Part shown: piece after piece, positions 24,225-32,718 of the stretch | Layout of the letters: every line of letters begins with the position of its first letter | Numbering within the stretch: the stretch's first letter is position 1 | DNA from: Paracoccaceae bacterium | GTDB taxonomy: Bacteria; Pseudomonadota; Alphaproteobacteria; Rhodobacterales; Rhodobacteraceae | Reading direction: 5' to 3' | Length of the DNA stretch: 45,050 nt | Assembly: GCA_011389685.1 (NCBI GenBank) | Contig: JAABTV010000028.1 | Span: 1 to 45,050, forward strand | Made by a program: the position numbers and the translations under genes | Notes under the pieces: generated by a model | What the model was told of the DNA's origin: nothing | The model's input: the letters and a program-made list of their open reading frames with translations, nothing else | The model's database searches: none

Positions 24225-25094
24225 TCAGAGGTCCAGAGCGGCGGCGAACCGGTCACGCAGGACCGCCCATGTGGATTCGTTCGGGGCGGCGAGAAGATAG
24301 CCATCGGTGCGCGCCGTGTCGTATTCGGTATCATCGAGAAACCGCGCGACCCCGCCGGCGCGTTTGCAGATCAGCACCCCGGCGGCATGATCCCATGGGT
24401 TGAGCGTGGCCGAGAGAATGAAATCGACCGCGCCCTGCGCCATGAGGCGGTATTCGTGGCATGAGCACCGCAGTGCCGTGAAACGCGCGAATTCGGACGC
24501 GAGCGGCGCGAGGGCGCGCTGGTCGGGATAGGGCATGTGCGACAGGTGAACGAAGCCCGACATGCGCGTGAGCGCGGCGCCGGGCGATGTCGAGAGGCGG
24601 CGGTGAGGGCGGGCGAGTTCGGATTGCAGGGCCGGGCCGTCCTCGCTTGCGACGATCCAGTCGTCGGTGATCGGATCATAGAGCATGCCGAAAATCGGTC
24701 TGCCAAACCGGGTGGCGGCGACGATCACGCCAAACAGCGGCAGGCCGTGGGCAAAGTTCCAGGTGCCATCCACCGGATCGACGATGAAGGCCAGTTCGGC
24801 CCCGGCGGCGCGCCGGCGCAGTTCCGGATCGTCGGTGGCGCCTTCCTCTCCCAGCACCACCGCCGAGGGAAACAGCCGCTGGATGCCGCGCCTGATCATC
24901 GCCTCGGCGCCGGTGTCGGCGGCGGTGACAAGATCGGCGGGCCCGGTCTTGGCCGATATCTGGCCTTCGGTGAGGTTGCGGAAGCGTGGCAGGATCTCGG
25001 TCTTTGCCGCCCGGCGAACGAGATTCACGAGGCTCGTGATTTGTGCGTCGGTGAGGCGCGTGGCGGGGCGGGGGAGGGTGTTCTGGCTGGCCAT
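24225..25094 (-). CDS. Inositol-monophosphatase-family phosphatase
   Basis: A 289-residue Mg2+-dependent phosphatase of the IMPase/FBPase superfamily. Metal-binding motifs are all present: GEEG near residue 98, DPVDGTWNF (the D-P-x-D-G-T motif) near 124-132, and WDHAAG near 243. Candidate substrates are inositol phosphate, histidinol phosphate or PAP; the motifs do not decide. The gene faces gcvP tail-to-tail with 50 bp between. Its start region is followed 26 bp upstream by a MITE-like palindrome, so its promoter must be within or beyond that element. Confidence 0.88.
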   Translation of the reverse strand: MASQNTLPRPATRLTDAQITSLVNLVRRAAKTEILPRFRNLTEGQISAKTGPADLVTAADTGAEAMIRRGIQRLFPSAVVLGEEGATDDPELRRRAAGAELAFIVDPVDGTWNFAHGLPLFGVIVAATRFGRPIFGMLYDPITDDWIVASEDGPALQSELARPHRRLSTSPGAALTRMSGFVHLSHMPYPDQRALAPLASEFARFTALRCSCHEYRLMAQGAVDFILSATLNPWDHAAGVLICKRAGGVARFLDDTEYDTARTDGYLLAAPNESTWAVLRDRFAAALDL

Positions 25095-25120
25095 GGGTCC
25101 ACTGTTCCTGCTGGTGGCTG

Positions 25121-25283
25121 AGAGCCTGATTTAAAAGTCGGGCGGGTCGGCCTGGCGGGTCTTTTCGCCCCTGAGAAGCGGTTCGGATTTGCCAGTATTC
25201 CCCGATATTGGCGCATCCAACCCACTTATCAGGAACGAAAACCCCTCGCCAGCCCTCCGCCGCCGACTTCTAAATCCGGCTCT
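25121..25283. mobile_element. MITE-like element: 163-bp imperfect palindrome with 21-bp terminal inverted repeats
   Basis: The ends AGAGCC(T)GATTTA(A)AAGTCGG at 25121-25141 and its reverse complement at 25263-25283 match at 19 of 21 positions. The similarity goes on inwards to the centre near 25202 (roughly three quarters identical), so the whole element is a long hairpin. It has no coding capacity. The ends resemble IS5-family termini from memory. Flanking triplets are TGA and TTA, which fit a TNA-type target but are not an exact duplication. Confidence 0.65.
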
Positions 25284-25374
25284 TAGGGATGGCATTGCCG
25301 GGCGCGACGTGCAACTGCAATAGCGTTTCGGGGCATTGGCGATCCATATTGTGTCAGACATTTCCGGAAACGCC

Positions 25375-27888
25375 TCATTCCCGGGCGCGCAGCACCCGGG
25401 CGGGGCGGACGGCGAGCGAGCGGGCCGAGAATCCCGCGCTGGCCGCCAGCGTGGCCGCGACGCCGCCGGCGACGATGGCCAGCCCCGAGGGCCAGATCAC
25501 CGAAAAGCGCGTCTCGAACAGGAAATGGCTGATCGCCCAGCCACCCGCGATGCCGGCGCCCAGTGCAACGGTTCCGGCGGCAAGGCCCAGAAGCCCGGCG
25601 CGCAGGAGGAAACTGCCCAGGATGCTGGCGCGGGTGGCGCCCAGCGTCTTGAGCACTGCGGCCTCGTGGGCGCGGGCCGGGCTGCCCGCCGCGGCCGCGC
25701 CGATCAGCACGAGAAACCCGGTGAGCAGCGTCACCGCCGCGCCCCAGGACGTGGCGGCGGCAATCCCGTCGAGCATCTCGGCGACGCGATCGATGGCGTC
25801 GCGCACGCGGATCGCGGTGATGTTGGGGAAGGCGTCCGAAAGGTCGCGCAGGATCGCGGCCTCGGCCTCGGGCTCGGCATAGACCGTGGCGATGAAGCCA
25901 TGCGGCGCGGCGGCGACCGAGGCCGGGTCCATGGTCAGCACGAAGCCCATTCCGGCGGTGGAGAAATCGACCTCGCGGAACGAGGCGATGGTGGCGGTGA
26001 TGTCGCGGCCAAGGATGTTGAGCGTGATCGTGTCGCCGAGGCTCAGCCCCATCTCGGCGGCCTCTTCGGCGGCGAAACTGACCAGCGGGGGGCCGGAATA
26101 GTCATCGGGCCACCAGTCGCCCGCAGTGACGCGGGTGCCGTCGGGTTGGGGGCCGGCATAGGTGATGCCGCGGTCGCCACGCACCACCCAGTGATCGCCC
26201 GCCACCTCGGCCGCCGGGCGGCCGTTGATTTGGGAAACCACGCCGCGCAGCATCGGTGCGCTTTGCACGCGCGACACGGCGGGGTCGTTCTCGACCCGGT
26301 CGAGAAAGCCCGGCATCTGGTCCTTCTGGATGTCGACGAAGAAGTAGGACGGCGCCTCTTGCGGCAGGTCGCGCGAGATCGCGCCGCGCAGGTTGCCGTC
26401 GATCTGCCCCACCGCAGCCAGCACCGACAGGCCCAGCCCGATCGAGAGGACCACCGGCAGCGCCTCGGAGCCGGGGCCGCCGATCGCGGCCAGTGCCCAG
26501 CGGGTGGCGGGCCGCGTGCGGGCGGCGCGGTGGCTGCGTCGTGCCAAGGCCCGGATCGCCAGCCCGGCCAGCGCGAGGATCATCAGCGCCGCGATGATCC
26601 CGGCGGCGGTCCAGAGGGTGAGCCGGACCGAGCCGGAAAACACCGCCGCCGCGGCGATCAGCGCGGCCAGCAGCCCGGCGGTGGCCAGCACATAGCGCGC
26701 GCGCGGCCATGCAGGCGCGCCCGACAGCGCATCGCGAAACAGCGTGGCGGCGCGGATCGTTTCGGTCCGGGCCAGCGGCCAGAGGGTGAAGAGCGCAGCG
26801 GTGAGCGCGCCATAGAGTGCCGCCTCGAAGAGCGGGGCGGGGTAGAGCGAAAACACCGCCGGCACCGGCAGGGCGGCGGCGAGGACGGGCGCGAGCAGCA
26901 ACGGCACGCCGCCGCCCAGCACAAGGCCGATCACGATGCCCAGCGCCGAAAGGGCGGCGATCTGGAGCGCATAGGCCATGAAGATCGTGGCATTCGTGGC
27001 CCCCAGCGTGCGCAGCGTGGCGATGGTGCCGGTCTTGCCCGCGAGATAGGCGCGCACCGCCGCCGAGACGCCCACGCCGCCCACGGCGAGGCCGGACAGG
27101 CCGACAAGGATCAGGAAGCCCGAGAGCCGTTCGACAAACTGCGCCACGTTGGGCGCGCCGTTGCGCGCATCGCGCCAACGCAGCCCGGACCCGGCCAGTT
27201 CGGTGCGCGCCTCTGCCTCCAACGCGTCGAGATCGGTGCCGGGGGGCAGCGACAGCCGGTAATGGCTGGAATAGAGCGTGCCGGGTTCGAGCAGCCCCGA
27301 GCCCGCCAGCGCGTCGCGGTGCAGGATGGTGCGTGGCCCGAGGCTGAACCCGCCGGTGGCATTGTCCGGCTCGCGGGTGAGCGCGGCGGCGAGGCGGAAT
27401 TCCTGCCGCCCGAGGGTGAAGCTGTCGCCGATGGAAAGCCCCATCCGGTCAATGAGGAGCGGGTCCATCACCGCGCCGGGAAGGTCCGCGCCGCGCAGGG
27501 CCTCGTGGAGCGGGATCGGCGGGTCGAGCTGCACCGCGCCTTTGAGCGGATAGGCTTCATCGACGGCCTTGATCTGGGTCAGGGCACGGGTGTCGCCGAC
27601 CACCGCCATGGAGCGGAAATCGGCGATTTCCGAGACCGCTTCGGCGCGGCGTTCCATCCAGGCGCGTTCTTCGGGCGTGGCAAAGCGATAGGTCAGCTCG
27701 ATCTCGGCATCGCCGCCCAGAAGTGCCGCGCCCTCGCGGGTCAGCCCGGCCTCGATCGCGGCGCGGACCGATCCGATTCCGGCGATGGCGGCCACGCCGA
27801 GCGCGAGGCAGGCCAGGAAGACGGCAAAGCCGCGCAGGCCGCCGCGCAATTCGCGCCGGGCGATGCGGCTCGCCATGGGCAGGCTCAT
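25375..27888 (-). CDS. ABC transporter permease, YbbP/FtsX-like
   Basis: An 837-residue membrane protein of the MacB/FtsX-type permease superfamily with the YbbP layout. An N-terminal membrane helix (FAVFLACLALGVAAIAGI) is followed by a large periplasmic domain, then three membrane segments from about 255, a central membrane pair, a second periplasmic domain and three C-terminal segments. The FtsX-like blocks are TIATLRTLGATNATIFMAY and VLKTLGATRASILGSFLL. The start overlaps the ybbA stop by four bases (ATGA). Together they form the YbbA-YbbP pair, next to a TesA-type esterase, as in Escherichia coli. The substrate is not established; a role in lipid or peptide handling at the envelope is commonly inferred. 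Confidence 0.88.
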   Translation of the reverse strand: MSLPMASRIARRELRGGLRGFAVFLACLALGVAAIAGIGSVRAAIEAGLTREGAALLGGDAEIELTYRFATPEERAWMERRAEAVSEIADFRSMAVVGDTRALTQIKAVDEAYPLKGAVQLDPPIPLHEALRGADLPGAVMDPLLIDRMGLSIGDSFTLGRQEFRLAAALTREPDNATGGFSLGPRTILHRDALAGSGLLEPGTLYSSHYRLSLPPGTDLDALEAEARTELAGSGLRWRDARNGAPNVAQFVERLSGFLILVGLSGLAVGGVGVSAAVRAYLAGKTGTIATLRTLGATNATIFMAYALQIAALSALGIVIGLVLGGGVPLLLAPVLAAALPVPAVFSLYPAPLFEAALYGALTAALFTLWPLARTETIRAATLFRDALSGAPAWPRARYVLATAGLLAALIAAAAVFSGSVRLTLWTAAGIIAALMILALAGLAIRALARRSHRAARTRPATRWALAAIGGPGSEALPVVLSIGLGLSVLAAVGQIDGNLRGAISRDLPQEAPSYFFVDIQKDQMPGFLDRVENDPAVSRVQSAPMLRGVVSQINGRPAAEVAGDHWVVRGDRGITYAGPQPDGTRVTAGDWWPDDYSGPPLVSFAAEEAAEMGLSLGDTITLNILGRDITATIASFREVDFSTAGMGFVLTMDPASVAAAPHGFIATVYAEPEAEAAILRDLSDAFPNITAIRVRDAIDRVAEMLDGIAAATSWGAAVTLLTGFLVLIGAAAAGSPARAHEAAVLKTLGATRASILGSFLLRAGLLGLAAGTVALGAGIAGGWAISHFLFETRFSVIWPSGLAIVAGGVAATLAASAGFSARSLAVRPARVLRARE

Positions 27889-28586
27889 GCAGCGGCCCCC
27901 CGGGCGGTCTCGATGCGCCCGTCGCGCAGGTGCAACACGCGGTCGCAGCGATCCGCAACGGCCGGATCGTGGGTGACCAGCACGAGGGTCGCGCCATGGG
28001 CGGCGCGCAGGTCGAACAGCAATTCGATGATCTGGGCGCCGGTGGTGCTGTCGAGATTGCCGGTGGGCTCATCGGCCAGCAGGATATCGGGTTTCGGGGC
28101 CACGGCGCGGGCAAGGGCCACGCGCTGTTGTTCGCCGCCCGAAAGCTGGCTGGGGTAGTGATCGGCGCGCGAGGCCAGCCCGACGCGGGCCAGTTCGTCA
28201 CGGGCGCGGTCGAAGGCATCGCGGTGCCCGGCCAGTTCAAGCGGCGTGGCGACGTTTTCGAGCGCGGTCATGGTGGGGATGAGGTGAAAGGACTGGAACA
28301 CCACGCCCATGTGATTGCGGCGGAACCGTGCCAGCGCGTCCTCGGACATGTTCGACAGGTCTTGGCCCAGCGATGTGACCCGCCCGGAGGTGGCCCGTTC
28401 GAGCCCGCCCATCAGCATCAGTAGCGAGGATTTGCCCGACCCGGAAGGGCCGACAAGGCCCAGCGTCTCGCCCCGGTTTACATCCAGTGAAATCGCGTGG
28501 AGTATCTCGATACGTCCCGCGTTGCCATCGAGCGAAAGCGCCGCGTCGGCAAGGGACAGAACCGGTTCTTCTGAGGGAGAGGTCAT
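27885..28586 (-). CDS. ABC transporter ATP-binding protein, YbbA type
   Basis: A 233-residue ATPase of the LolD/MacB-like group. Walker A GPSGSGKSS is at 46-54, the Q-loop at VVFQSFHLIPTMTALENV, the signature LSGGEQQRVALARA near 147, and Walker B ILLADEPTGNLD followed by VTHD. The start codon at 28586 overlaps the start codon of the divergent esterase gene (shared CATG). An in-frame ATG at 28595 is an alternative and would overlap more deeply. No clear ribosome-binding site is seen for either, so translation may be leaderless or weakly initiated. It is coupled to the permease gene by an ATGA overlap. Confidence 0.88.
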   Translation of the reverse strand: MTSPSEEPVLSLADAALSLDGNAGRIEILHAISLDVNRGETLGLVGPSGSGKSSLLMLMGGLERATSGRVTSLGQDLSNMSEDALARFRRNHMGVVFQSFHLIPTMTALENVATPLELAGHRDAFDRARDELARVGLASRADHYPSQLSGGEQQRVALARAVAPKPDILLADEPTGNLDSTTGAQIIELLFDLRAAHGATLVLVTHDPAVADRCDRVLHLRDGRIETARGAAA

Positions 28587-29274
28587 GCGGCCCATATTCT
28601 GGTTGTTGCTTCTGGTGTCATATGGGGTGCGCGTGCCGGTCGGCAAGGCGCTGGCAGGGTTTCTTTTTTTCGCGTTGCTGGCCGGGCCGGCGGCGGCGGA
28701 GAAGGTTCACCTCATGGCTTATGGCGACAGTCTGACGGCGGGGTATGGCCTGGCCGAGCATGAGGGGTTCGTGCCGCGGTTGCGGGCGTGGCTCGAGGAG
28801 CAGGGCGAGGATGTGCGCGTGGTCAATGCGGGCGTGTCGGGCGATACCACGGCGGGCGGGCTGGCGCGGTTCGAATGGTCGCTGACGCCCGAGTTGCAGG
28901 GGGTGATCCTGACGCTGGGCGGCAATGACGCGCTGCGTGGGACCGACCCCGCGACGATGCGCGCCAATCTCGATGCGATGCTTGAGATCGCGGCGGAGCG
29001 CGGGCTTGAGGTGTTGCTGGTGGGGATCCCGGGGCCGGGCAATTACGGGCCGGAGTATCGCGCGGAGTTCGAGGCGGCCTATGCCGATCTGGCGGAAAAG
29101 CACGACACGCTGTTCTACCCCGATTTCCTGGCCGCCTTGGGGGATGACCCGGCACAGGCGCTGGAGTTCATGCAGGCGGACGGGATTCACCCCGATGCGG
29201 AAGGGGTGGAGCGGATCGTCGAGGCGATCGGGCCCAGCGTTCGCGCGTTGATCGCGCGGATCAGGGACGAGTGA
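28585..29274 (+). CDS. tesA: GDSL esterase/arylesterase, TesA type
   Basis: A 229-residue SGNH hydrolase with an N-terminal signal or anchor (hydrophobic residues 24-38, ending AAA), so it probably acts in the periplasm as thioesterase I/lysophospholipase. Block I is AYGDSLTAGYGL with Ser49, the Gly of block II is in VSGDTTAGG, block III is GGNDALRG with Asn114, and block V is DGIHPDAEG with Asp199 and His202. AGGGAG lies five to six bases before ATG 28585. The gene is divergent from ybbA with no intergenic DNA at all, so each promoter must lie inside the other gene. This neighbourhood is conserved in proteobacteria. Confidence 0.9.
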   Translation: MRPIFWLLLLVSYGVRVPVGKALAGFLFFALLAGPAAAEKVHLMAYGDSLTAGYGLAEHEGFVPRLRAWLEEQGEDVRVVNAGVSGDTTAGGLARFEWSLTPELQGVILTLGGNDALRGTDPATMRANLDAMLEIAAERGLEVLLVGIPGPGNYGPEYRAEFEAAYADLAEKHDTLFYPDFLAALGDDPAQALEFMQADGIHPDAEGVERIVEAIGPSVRALIARIRDE

Positions 29275-29285
29275 GACCAAGGAAA

Positions 29286-29313
29286 AACGGGCGCCTCGCG
29301 AGAGACGCCCGTT
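29286..29313 (-). terminator. Intrinsic terminator of the cold-shock gene
   Basis: AACGGGCG and CGCCCGTT arms with an inner CTCGCGAG are followed on the minus strand by a T-run (complement of GGAAAAA). It lies 25 bp after the cold-shock stop codon and only 11 bp after the converging tesA gene, so it may serve both. Confidence 0.8.
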
Positions 29314-29337
29314 CCGAAAACGCGTGAAATCGCAGGG

Positions 29338-29544
29338 TTATACCAGCGAGATGTTCACCGCCGATTCGCGGCCGTCGCGGCCGGCTTCGACGTCATAGGT
29401 CACTTTCTGATCGTCGGCGAGGCCGGTGAGGCCCGAACGCTCGACCGCCGAGATGTGGACGAACACGTCCTTGCCGCCCGATTCCGGTGCGATGAAGCCG
29501 TAGCCTTTGGTGGTGTTGAACCATTTGACGGTGCCATTTGCCAT
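29338..29544 (-). CDS. Cold-shock protein, CspA family
   Basis: A 68-residue single cold-shock domain that binds single-stranded RNA or DNA. RNP1 is KGYGFI (residues 13-18) and RNP2 is VFVHIS (27-32); the start is MANGTVKWFN. AAGGAG lies eight bases upstream of the ATG. About 175 bases separate it from the phosphatase gene upstream, enough for its own promoter and a long structured leader, as is usual for csp genes. Whether it responds to cold or is constitutive cannot be told. Confidence 0.95.
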   Translation of the reverse strand: MANGTVKWFNTTKGYGFIAPESGGKDVFVHISAVERSGLTGLADDQKVTYDVEAGRDGRESAVNISLV

Positions 29545-29724
29545 CGTCTTTTCTCCTTCATGTGTCTGCGCGCGGGATTGCGGCAGGATCGCTCAGTCAG
29601 TACAAAATCGAGTGACTGGCCGGTGAAGGAGCAGTGGTCGATAGTGGTAACGTCGCAGGCATGATATTGGGTGTTGTCGGCCAAAAATCAAGAGAAATTT
29701 TCATGACACTTGTAAGGGATGTGC

Positions 29725-31332
29725 CTATCGCGACCCGTTGTCAAGGACGGAACCGGGAGCGGCGCGCCCCATCATGCCGTTGATTTTCCTGGTTTTCCGG
29801 TTGACCTGGGGTGTGGCGTTGAGCGCATCGGCGAGGGATCGGAAACGCGCCTCGGCCACTTCGCCGAAAAGTGGCGCGGCCTCGGGGGTCAGCGTGAGTT
29901 CGAGCAGTTTCTTCTTGGGAAAAAGCCGCAGATGGCCGAGTTCGGCGTCCTTTTTGAGCCAGAGCATGGCGCCGAAGCGCATTGCCTTGCCGACCACTTC
30001 GGCGGTCTTGCGCTCGTGTTCGGGGATCAGGTCGAAGAGCGGTTCGAATCGGCTGCCCTTGCGCGAATTGGAATAGCGGTGCAGCAGGGCGAGGCCGAGG
30101 AAGATGCGCTCGGAATGCTTGAGCCCGCCGAGATTGGCGCGGGTGGCGTTGTCGAAACACAGCTCGGCCCGGTAGTCGGGATGCGCGCGCCATGTCACGT
30201 CATGCAGAAGGCAGGCGGCCTTGATCAGGCGGAGCCGGTCGGCATGGGCGTTCCGGAACAGGGGCAGGATGAAATCATAGAGCGTGCGGCCGAAACCGGG
30301 CAGCCGGGCATCCTTGGATTCGGCAAAGTGGCAGGCCTCGATCAGGGGGTCGCGGTCGCGCAGTTTCTGTGGCATCTGCTCGAACAGCATGCCCTCGCGG
30401 ATACCGTAGGACGAGACCGCGATGTCGCGGGGGCCGAAGGTCTTGATCACCTCCTTGAGCACCTCGGCGGCGATGGGAACAAGCGCCATGCGCTGGGCCG
30501 AGACGCCGCAGCGTGCGCGCAGCACGTCGGGGTCGGTCTGGGCGATATACCTGGCGGTGGCCGACACCGACTTGCGGCTCATCCGGTATTCATGCAGCAC
30601 ATGGAGCGGGTAGCCTTGGCGGTCCATGTCGATCCGGGCGATGGCGCGCCAAGAGCCGCCGACCAGAAAAAGGCGATTGTGCTGATCGCCCATATGTTCG
30701 TGCAAACCCTTGAGAACGCTTTGGATATGGGCATTGCGCGCCTTCTTGCCGCCCTTCATCCCCCTGAGCCTGAGCGGGCCCAGTTGCGAGGTGACGCGGC
30801 GCCCGACCTCGCCGCCGTTGATCTCGGCCAGTTCCATCGAGGCGCCCCCAATGTCGCAGACGAGGCCATAGGAGCCGGGCCAGCCCAGAAGAACACCCTG
30901 GGCGGAGAGGCGGGCCTCTTCGAGCCCGTCGATGACATGCAGCCTGAGGCCGGTCTGTTTTTCGACAAGGTCGGCGAATTCCTCGCCGTCACTCGCGTCG
31001 CGCACGGCGGCGGTGGCCACGGCGGTGAGCGGGCCGGTGCCCATGCCTTCGCCAAGGCGCTGAAAGCGGCGGAGCGCGGAGAGCGCGCGCACCCGGCCCT
31101 GCGGGTTCAGGCGGCCGGTTTCGCCAAGGCCCTCGCCGAGGGCGCACATGATCTTTTCGTTGAAGAAATAGGCCGGTGAGCGGGCGGCGCCGTCGAAGAC
31201 GACGAGGCGGACCGAGTTCGAGCCGACATCGACCACGCCGACGCGCGACAGGGCGCGGGCCGAGGGGTCATCGAATAGCGGTCGGCCGAACGGCCCCCAT
31301 TCGGTCGGTGTTGCCTGGTTTTCCATGTCCAT
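29725..31332 (-). CDS. Ppx/GppA-family exopolyphosphatase
   Basis: A 535-residue protein of the ASKHA-fold Ppx/GppA family, which removes phosphate from polyphosphate or from pppGpp. The N-terminal phosphate loop is VVDVGSNSVRLVVFDG (near 32), followed by the family's TAVATAAVRDASDGEEF, GLEEARLSAQGVLLG, and VCDIGGASMEL (near 160). The C-terminal 200 residues are an HD-like helical domain (LIKAACLLHDVTWRAHPDYRAELCF). The start is ATG 31332 or ATG 31326; GGGGAA upstream suits either. The gene stands alone between the cold-shock gene and a repeat-rich gap. Which substrate dominates is undetermined. Confidence 0.9.
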   Translation of the reverse strand: MDMENQATPTEWGPFGRPLFDDPSARALSRVGVVDVGSNSVRLVVFDGAARSPAYFFNEKIMCALGEGLGETGRLNPQGRVRALSALRRFQRLGEGMGTGPLTAVATAAVRDASDGEEFADLVEKQTGLRLHVIDGLEEARLSAQGVLLGWPGSYGLVCDIGGASMELAEINGGEVGRRVTSQLGPLRLRGMKGGKKARNAHIQSVLKGLHEHMGDQHNRLFLVGGSWRAIARIDMDRQGYPLHVLHEYRMSRKSVSATARYIAQTDPDVLRARCGVSAQRMALVPIAAEVLKEVIKTFGPRDIAVSSYGIREGMLFEQMPQKLRDRDPLIEACHFAESKDARLPGFGRTLYDFILPLFRNAHADRLRLIKAACLLHDVTWRAHPDYRAELCFDNATRANLGGLKHSERIFLGLALLHRYSNSRKGSRFEPLFDLIPEHERKTAEVVGKAMRFGAMLWLKKDAELGHLRLFPKKKLLELTLTPEAAPLFGEVAEARFRSLADALNATPQVNRKTRKINGMMGRAAPGSVLDNGSR

Positions 31333-31692
31333 GCAGTTCCCCGGGGGCCATTTGCAACCGTTATGGCAAGGCTCCGGGCGGGGGTCAACGGCATGGATGG
31401 GTTGCGGCATCATTGCCGCACCGTGCGGTGGGGTTAACGGGTGGTGCGGGCCGCAAAACCGGGGGGTGACATCCGGCTGCCGCCCGGCTGCCGCCCGGCT
31501 GCCACCCGGCTGCCACCCGGCTGCCGGGTGATTGGCAAGGGTTTATTCACGAAACCGGTTAACCGGGCGCGCGGTGCCTGAGGCGATGCCCCGCCCGGCG
31601 GGAACCGTCGGGCAGCGCCGACCCGCCCCCATGGGGCGGCGCTTTGCGCCACCCCGCGGGCCGGCGCTGCCCTTGGCGCATTGTCGCGGCGG
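31333..31692. other. Repeat-bearing intergenic interval
   Basis: A stretch of 360 bases between the fds operon end and the phosphatase gene, without a supported gene. It contains a GTTAAC-type dyad (31434 and 31558 regions), the 22-base motif shared with 5601-5622, and the 11-bp tandem repeat described separately. A frame through the repeat (Gly-Cys-His-Pro-Ala-Ala type) has no ribosome-binding site and is treated as spurious. Confidence 0.55.
31473..31527. repeat. Five tandem 11-bp units (CCGGCTGCCRC)
   Basis: Five consecutive copies: two CCGGCTGCCGC, two CCGGCTGCCAC and one CCGGCTGCCGG. They are preceded by a 22-base motif (31449-31470) that also occurs at 5601-5622 with one mismatch, where two shorter CGGCTGC units follow. 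The period of 11 is close to a DNA helical turn, so a protein could bind all units on one face. Confidence 0.85.
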
Positions 31693-31896
31693 TCAGACCC
31701 GTTCGCTGGCTTCGATGACCAGATCGTCGAGTCCCTCGCCGCCGGCGGCGACATATGCCTTGAGCTGGTCGCGCATCCGCGGCTCCCAGAAATCGCGCAG
31801 GTGGCCCGCGACGCGTTCGGCCTGATCCTCGTCCGGCTGACTTTTGAAGAAGGTGGCGATCTGGTTGGCCATGTGGACCATTTTCTCAGGCGACAT
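31693..31896 (-). CDS. fdsD: Formate dehydrogenase delta subunit
   Basis: A 67-residue protein matching FdsD: MSPEKMVHMANQIATFF, then HLRDFWEPRMRDQL and a short tail. FdsD is a small factor needed for correct assembly or cofactor loading of the NAD-dependent Mo formate dehydrogenase. The start at 31896 overlaps the fdhD stop region by 11 bases, so the genes are co-translated. It closes the operon in the order fdsG-fdsB-fdsA-fdhD-fdsD. Confidence 0.9.
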   Translation of the reverse strand: MSPEKMVHMANQIATFFKSQPDEDQAERVAGHLRDFWEPRMRDQLKAYVAAGGEGLDDLVIEASERV

Positions 31897-32713
31897 CGGT
31901 GACCTCGGAGGTGATGCGGTGGGGGTGGGAATAGACGTCGAAGCCACCGCCGCGGGCAAAGGCGGCCAGCGTGATGCCCGCGCCTTCGGCGAGCCGCAGC
32001 GCATGGGCGGTGGGGGCCGACACGGCGATGAGCGCGGGCCCGCCCGCGATGGCGCATTTCTGCACCAGTTCGACCGAGAGCCGCGAGGTCAGCACGAAGG
32101 CACCGCTGGCCGGGGCGACGCCCGCGCGGGCCAGCGCGCCGATGAGCTTGTCGAGCGCGTTGTGGCGGCCCACATCCTCGCGCGCCATGACGATGCCCTG
32201 ACCGGGGACGAGAAAGCCCGCCGCGTGGCTGGCATGGGTCTGGTCATGCAGCGGCTGATGGGCACGCAGCGCGTCGGAGGCATTGGCGACCTCGGCCCGG
32301 GTGAGGCGCAGGCCGTCATCGGTGACCGGCGGCAGGGGGCGGGTGGCCTCGGCCAGGCTGTCGATGCCGCAGAGCCCGCAGCCGACCGGCCCGGCCATGA
32401 AGCGGCGGCGCGCGTCGAGTGCGGCGCGCCGGTCGGGATGCAGCCACATGCGTGCCTCGATGCCGTTCTCCTGTGGCGCGATCTCGATCTCCTCGATCTC
32501 GTCGGGGGAGGCGACGATGCCTTCGCCCAGCGAAAAGCCCAGCGCGAAATCCCCGATATCGGCGGGGGTGGCCATCATCACCGCCTGCGTGGTGCCGTCA
32601 TAGACCATCGCGACCGCCGTCTCCTCGGGCAGGGTGCGATGCACGCGCACCGCACCGTCGGGGCGCAGCGACAGGCCCGGGTGCGATATGGCCTTGGCGG
32701 GCAGGCGGGTCAT
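31886..32713 (-). CDS. fdhD: Formate dehydrogenase accessory sulfurtransferase FdhD (FdsC)
   Basis: A 275-residue chaperone that passes sulfur from a cysteine desulfurase to the Mo cofactor of formate dehydrogenase. The catalytic CGLCG motif has Cys112 and Cys115. The conserved AREDVGRHNALDK and SRLSVELVQKCAIAG blocks are present. The start ATG 32713 lies six bases after the fdsA stop codon; a GTG at 32716 is an alternative. In fds operons this gene is called fdsC. All expected motifs are intact. Confidence 0.93.
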   Translation of the reverse strand: MTRLPAKAISHPGLSLRPDGAVRVHRTLPEETAVAMVYDGTTQAVMMATPADIGDFALGFSLGEGIVASPDEIEEIEIAPQENGIEARMWLHPDRRAALDARRRFMAGPVGCGLCGIDSLAEATRPLPPVTDDGLRLTRAEVANASDALRAHQPLHDQTHASHAAGFLVPGQGIVMAREDVGRHNALDKLIGALARAGVAPASGAFVLTSRLSVELVQKCAIAGGPALIAVSAPTAHALRLAEGAGITLAAFARGGGFDVYSHPHRITSEVTDVA

Positions 32714-32718
32714 CACGA

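Noticed and set aside
30040..30065. GGTTCGAATC resembling a tRNA T-arm
   Set aside because: It lies inside the ppx coding frame, and no acceptor or anticodon stem could be folded around it.
31479..31530. CRISPR-like array
   Set aside because: The units are contiguous 11-mers without spacers, and no cas gene is present.
31325..31531. Plus-strand frame through the 11-bp repeat giving a Gly/Cys/Pro/Ala peptide
   Set aside because: No ribosome-binding site; its start region lies inside the ppx start, and the composition is dictated by the repeat.
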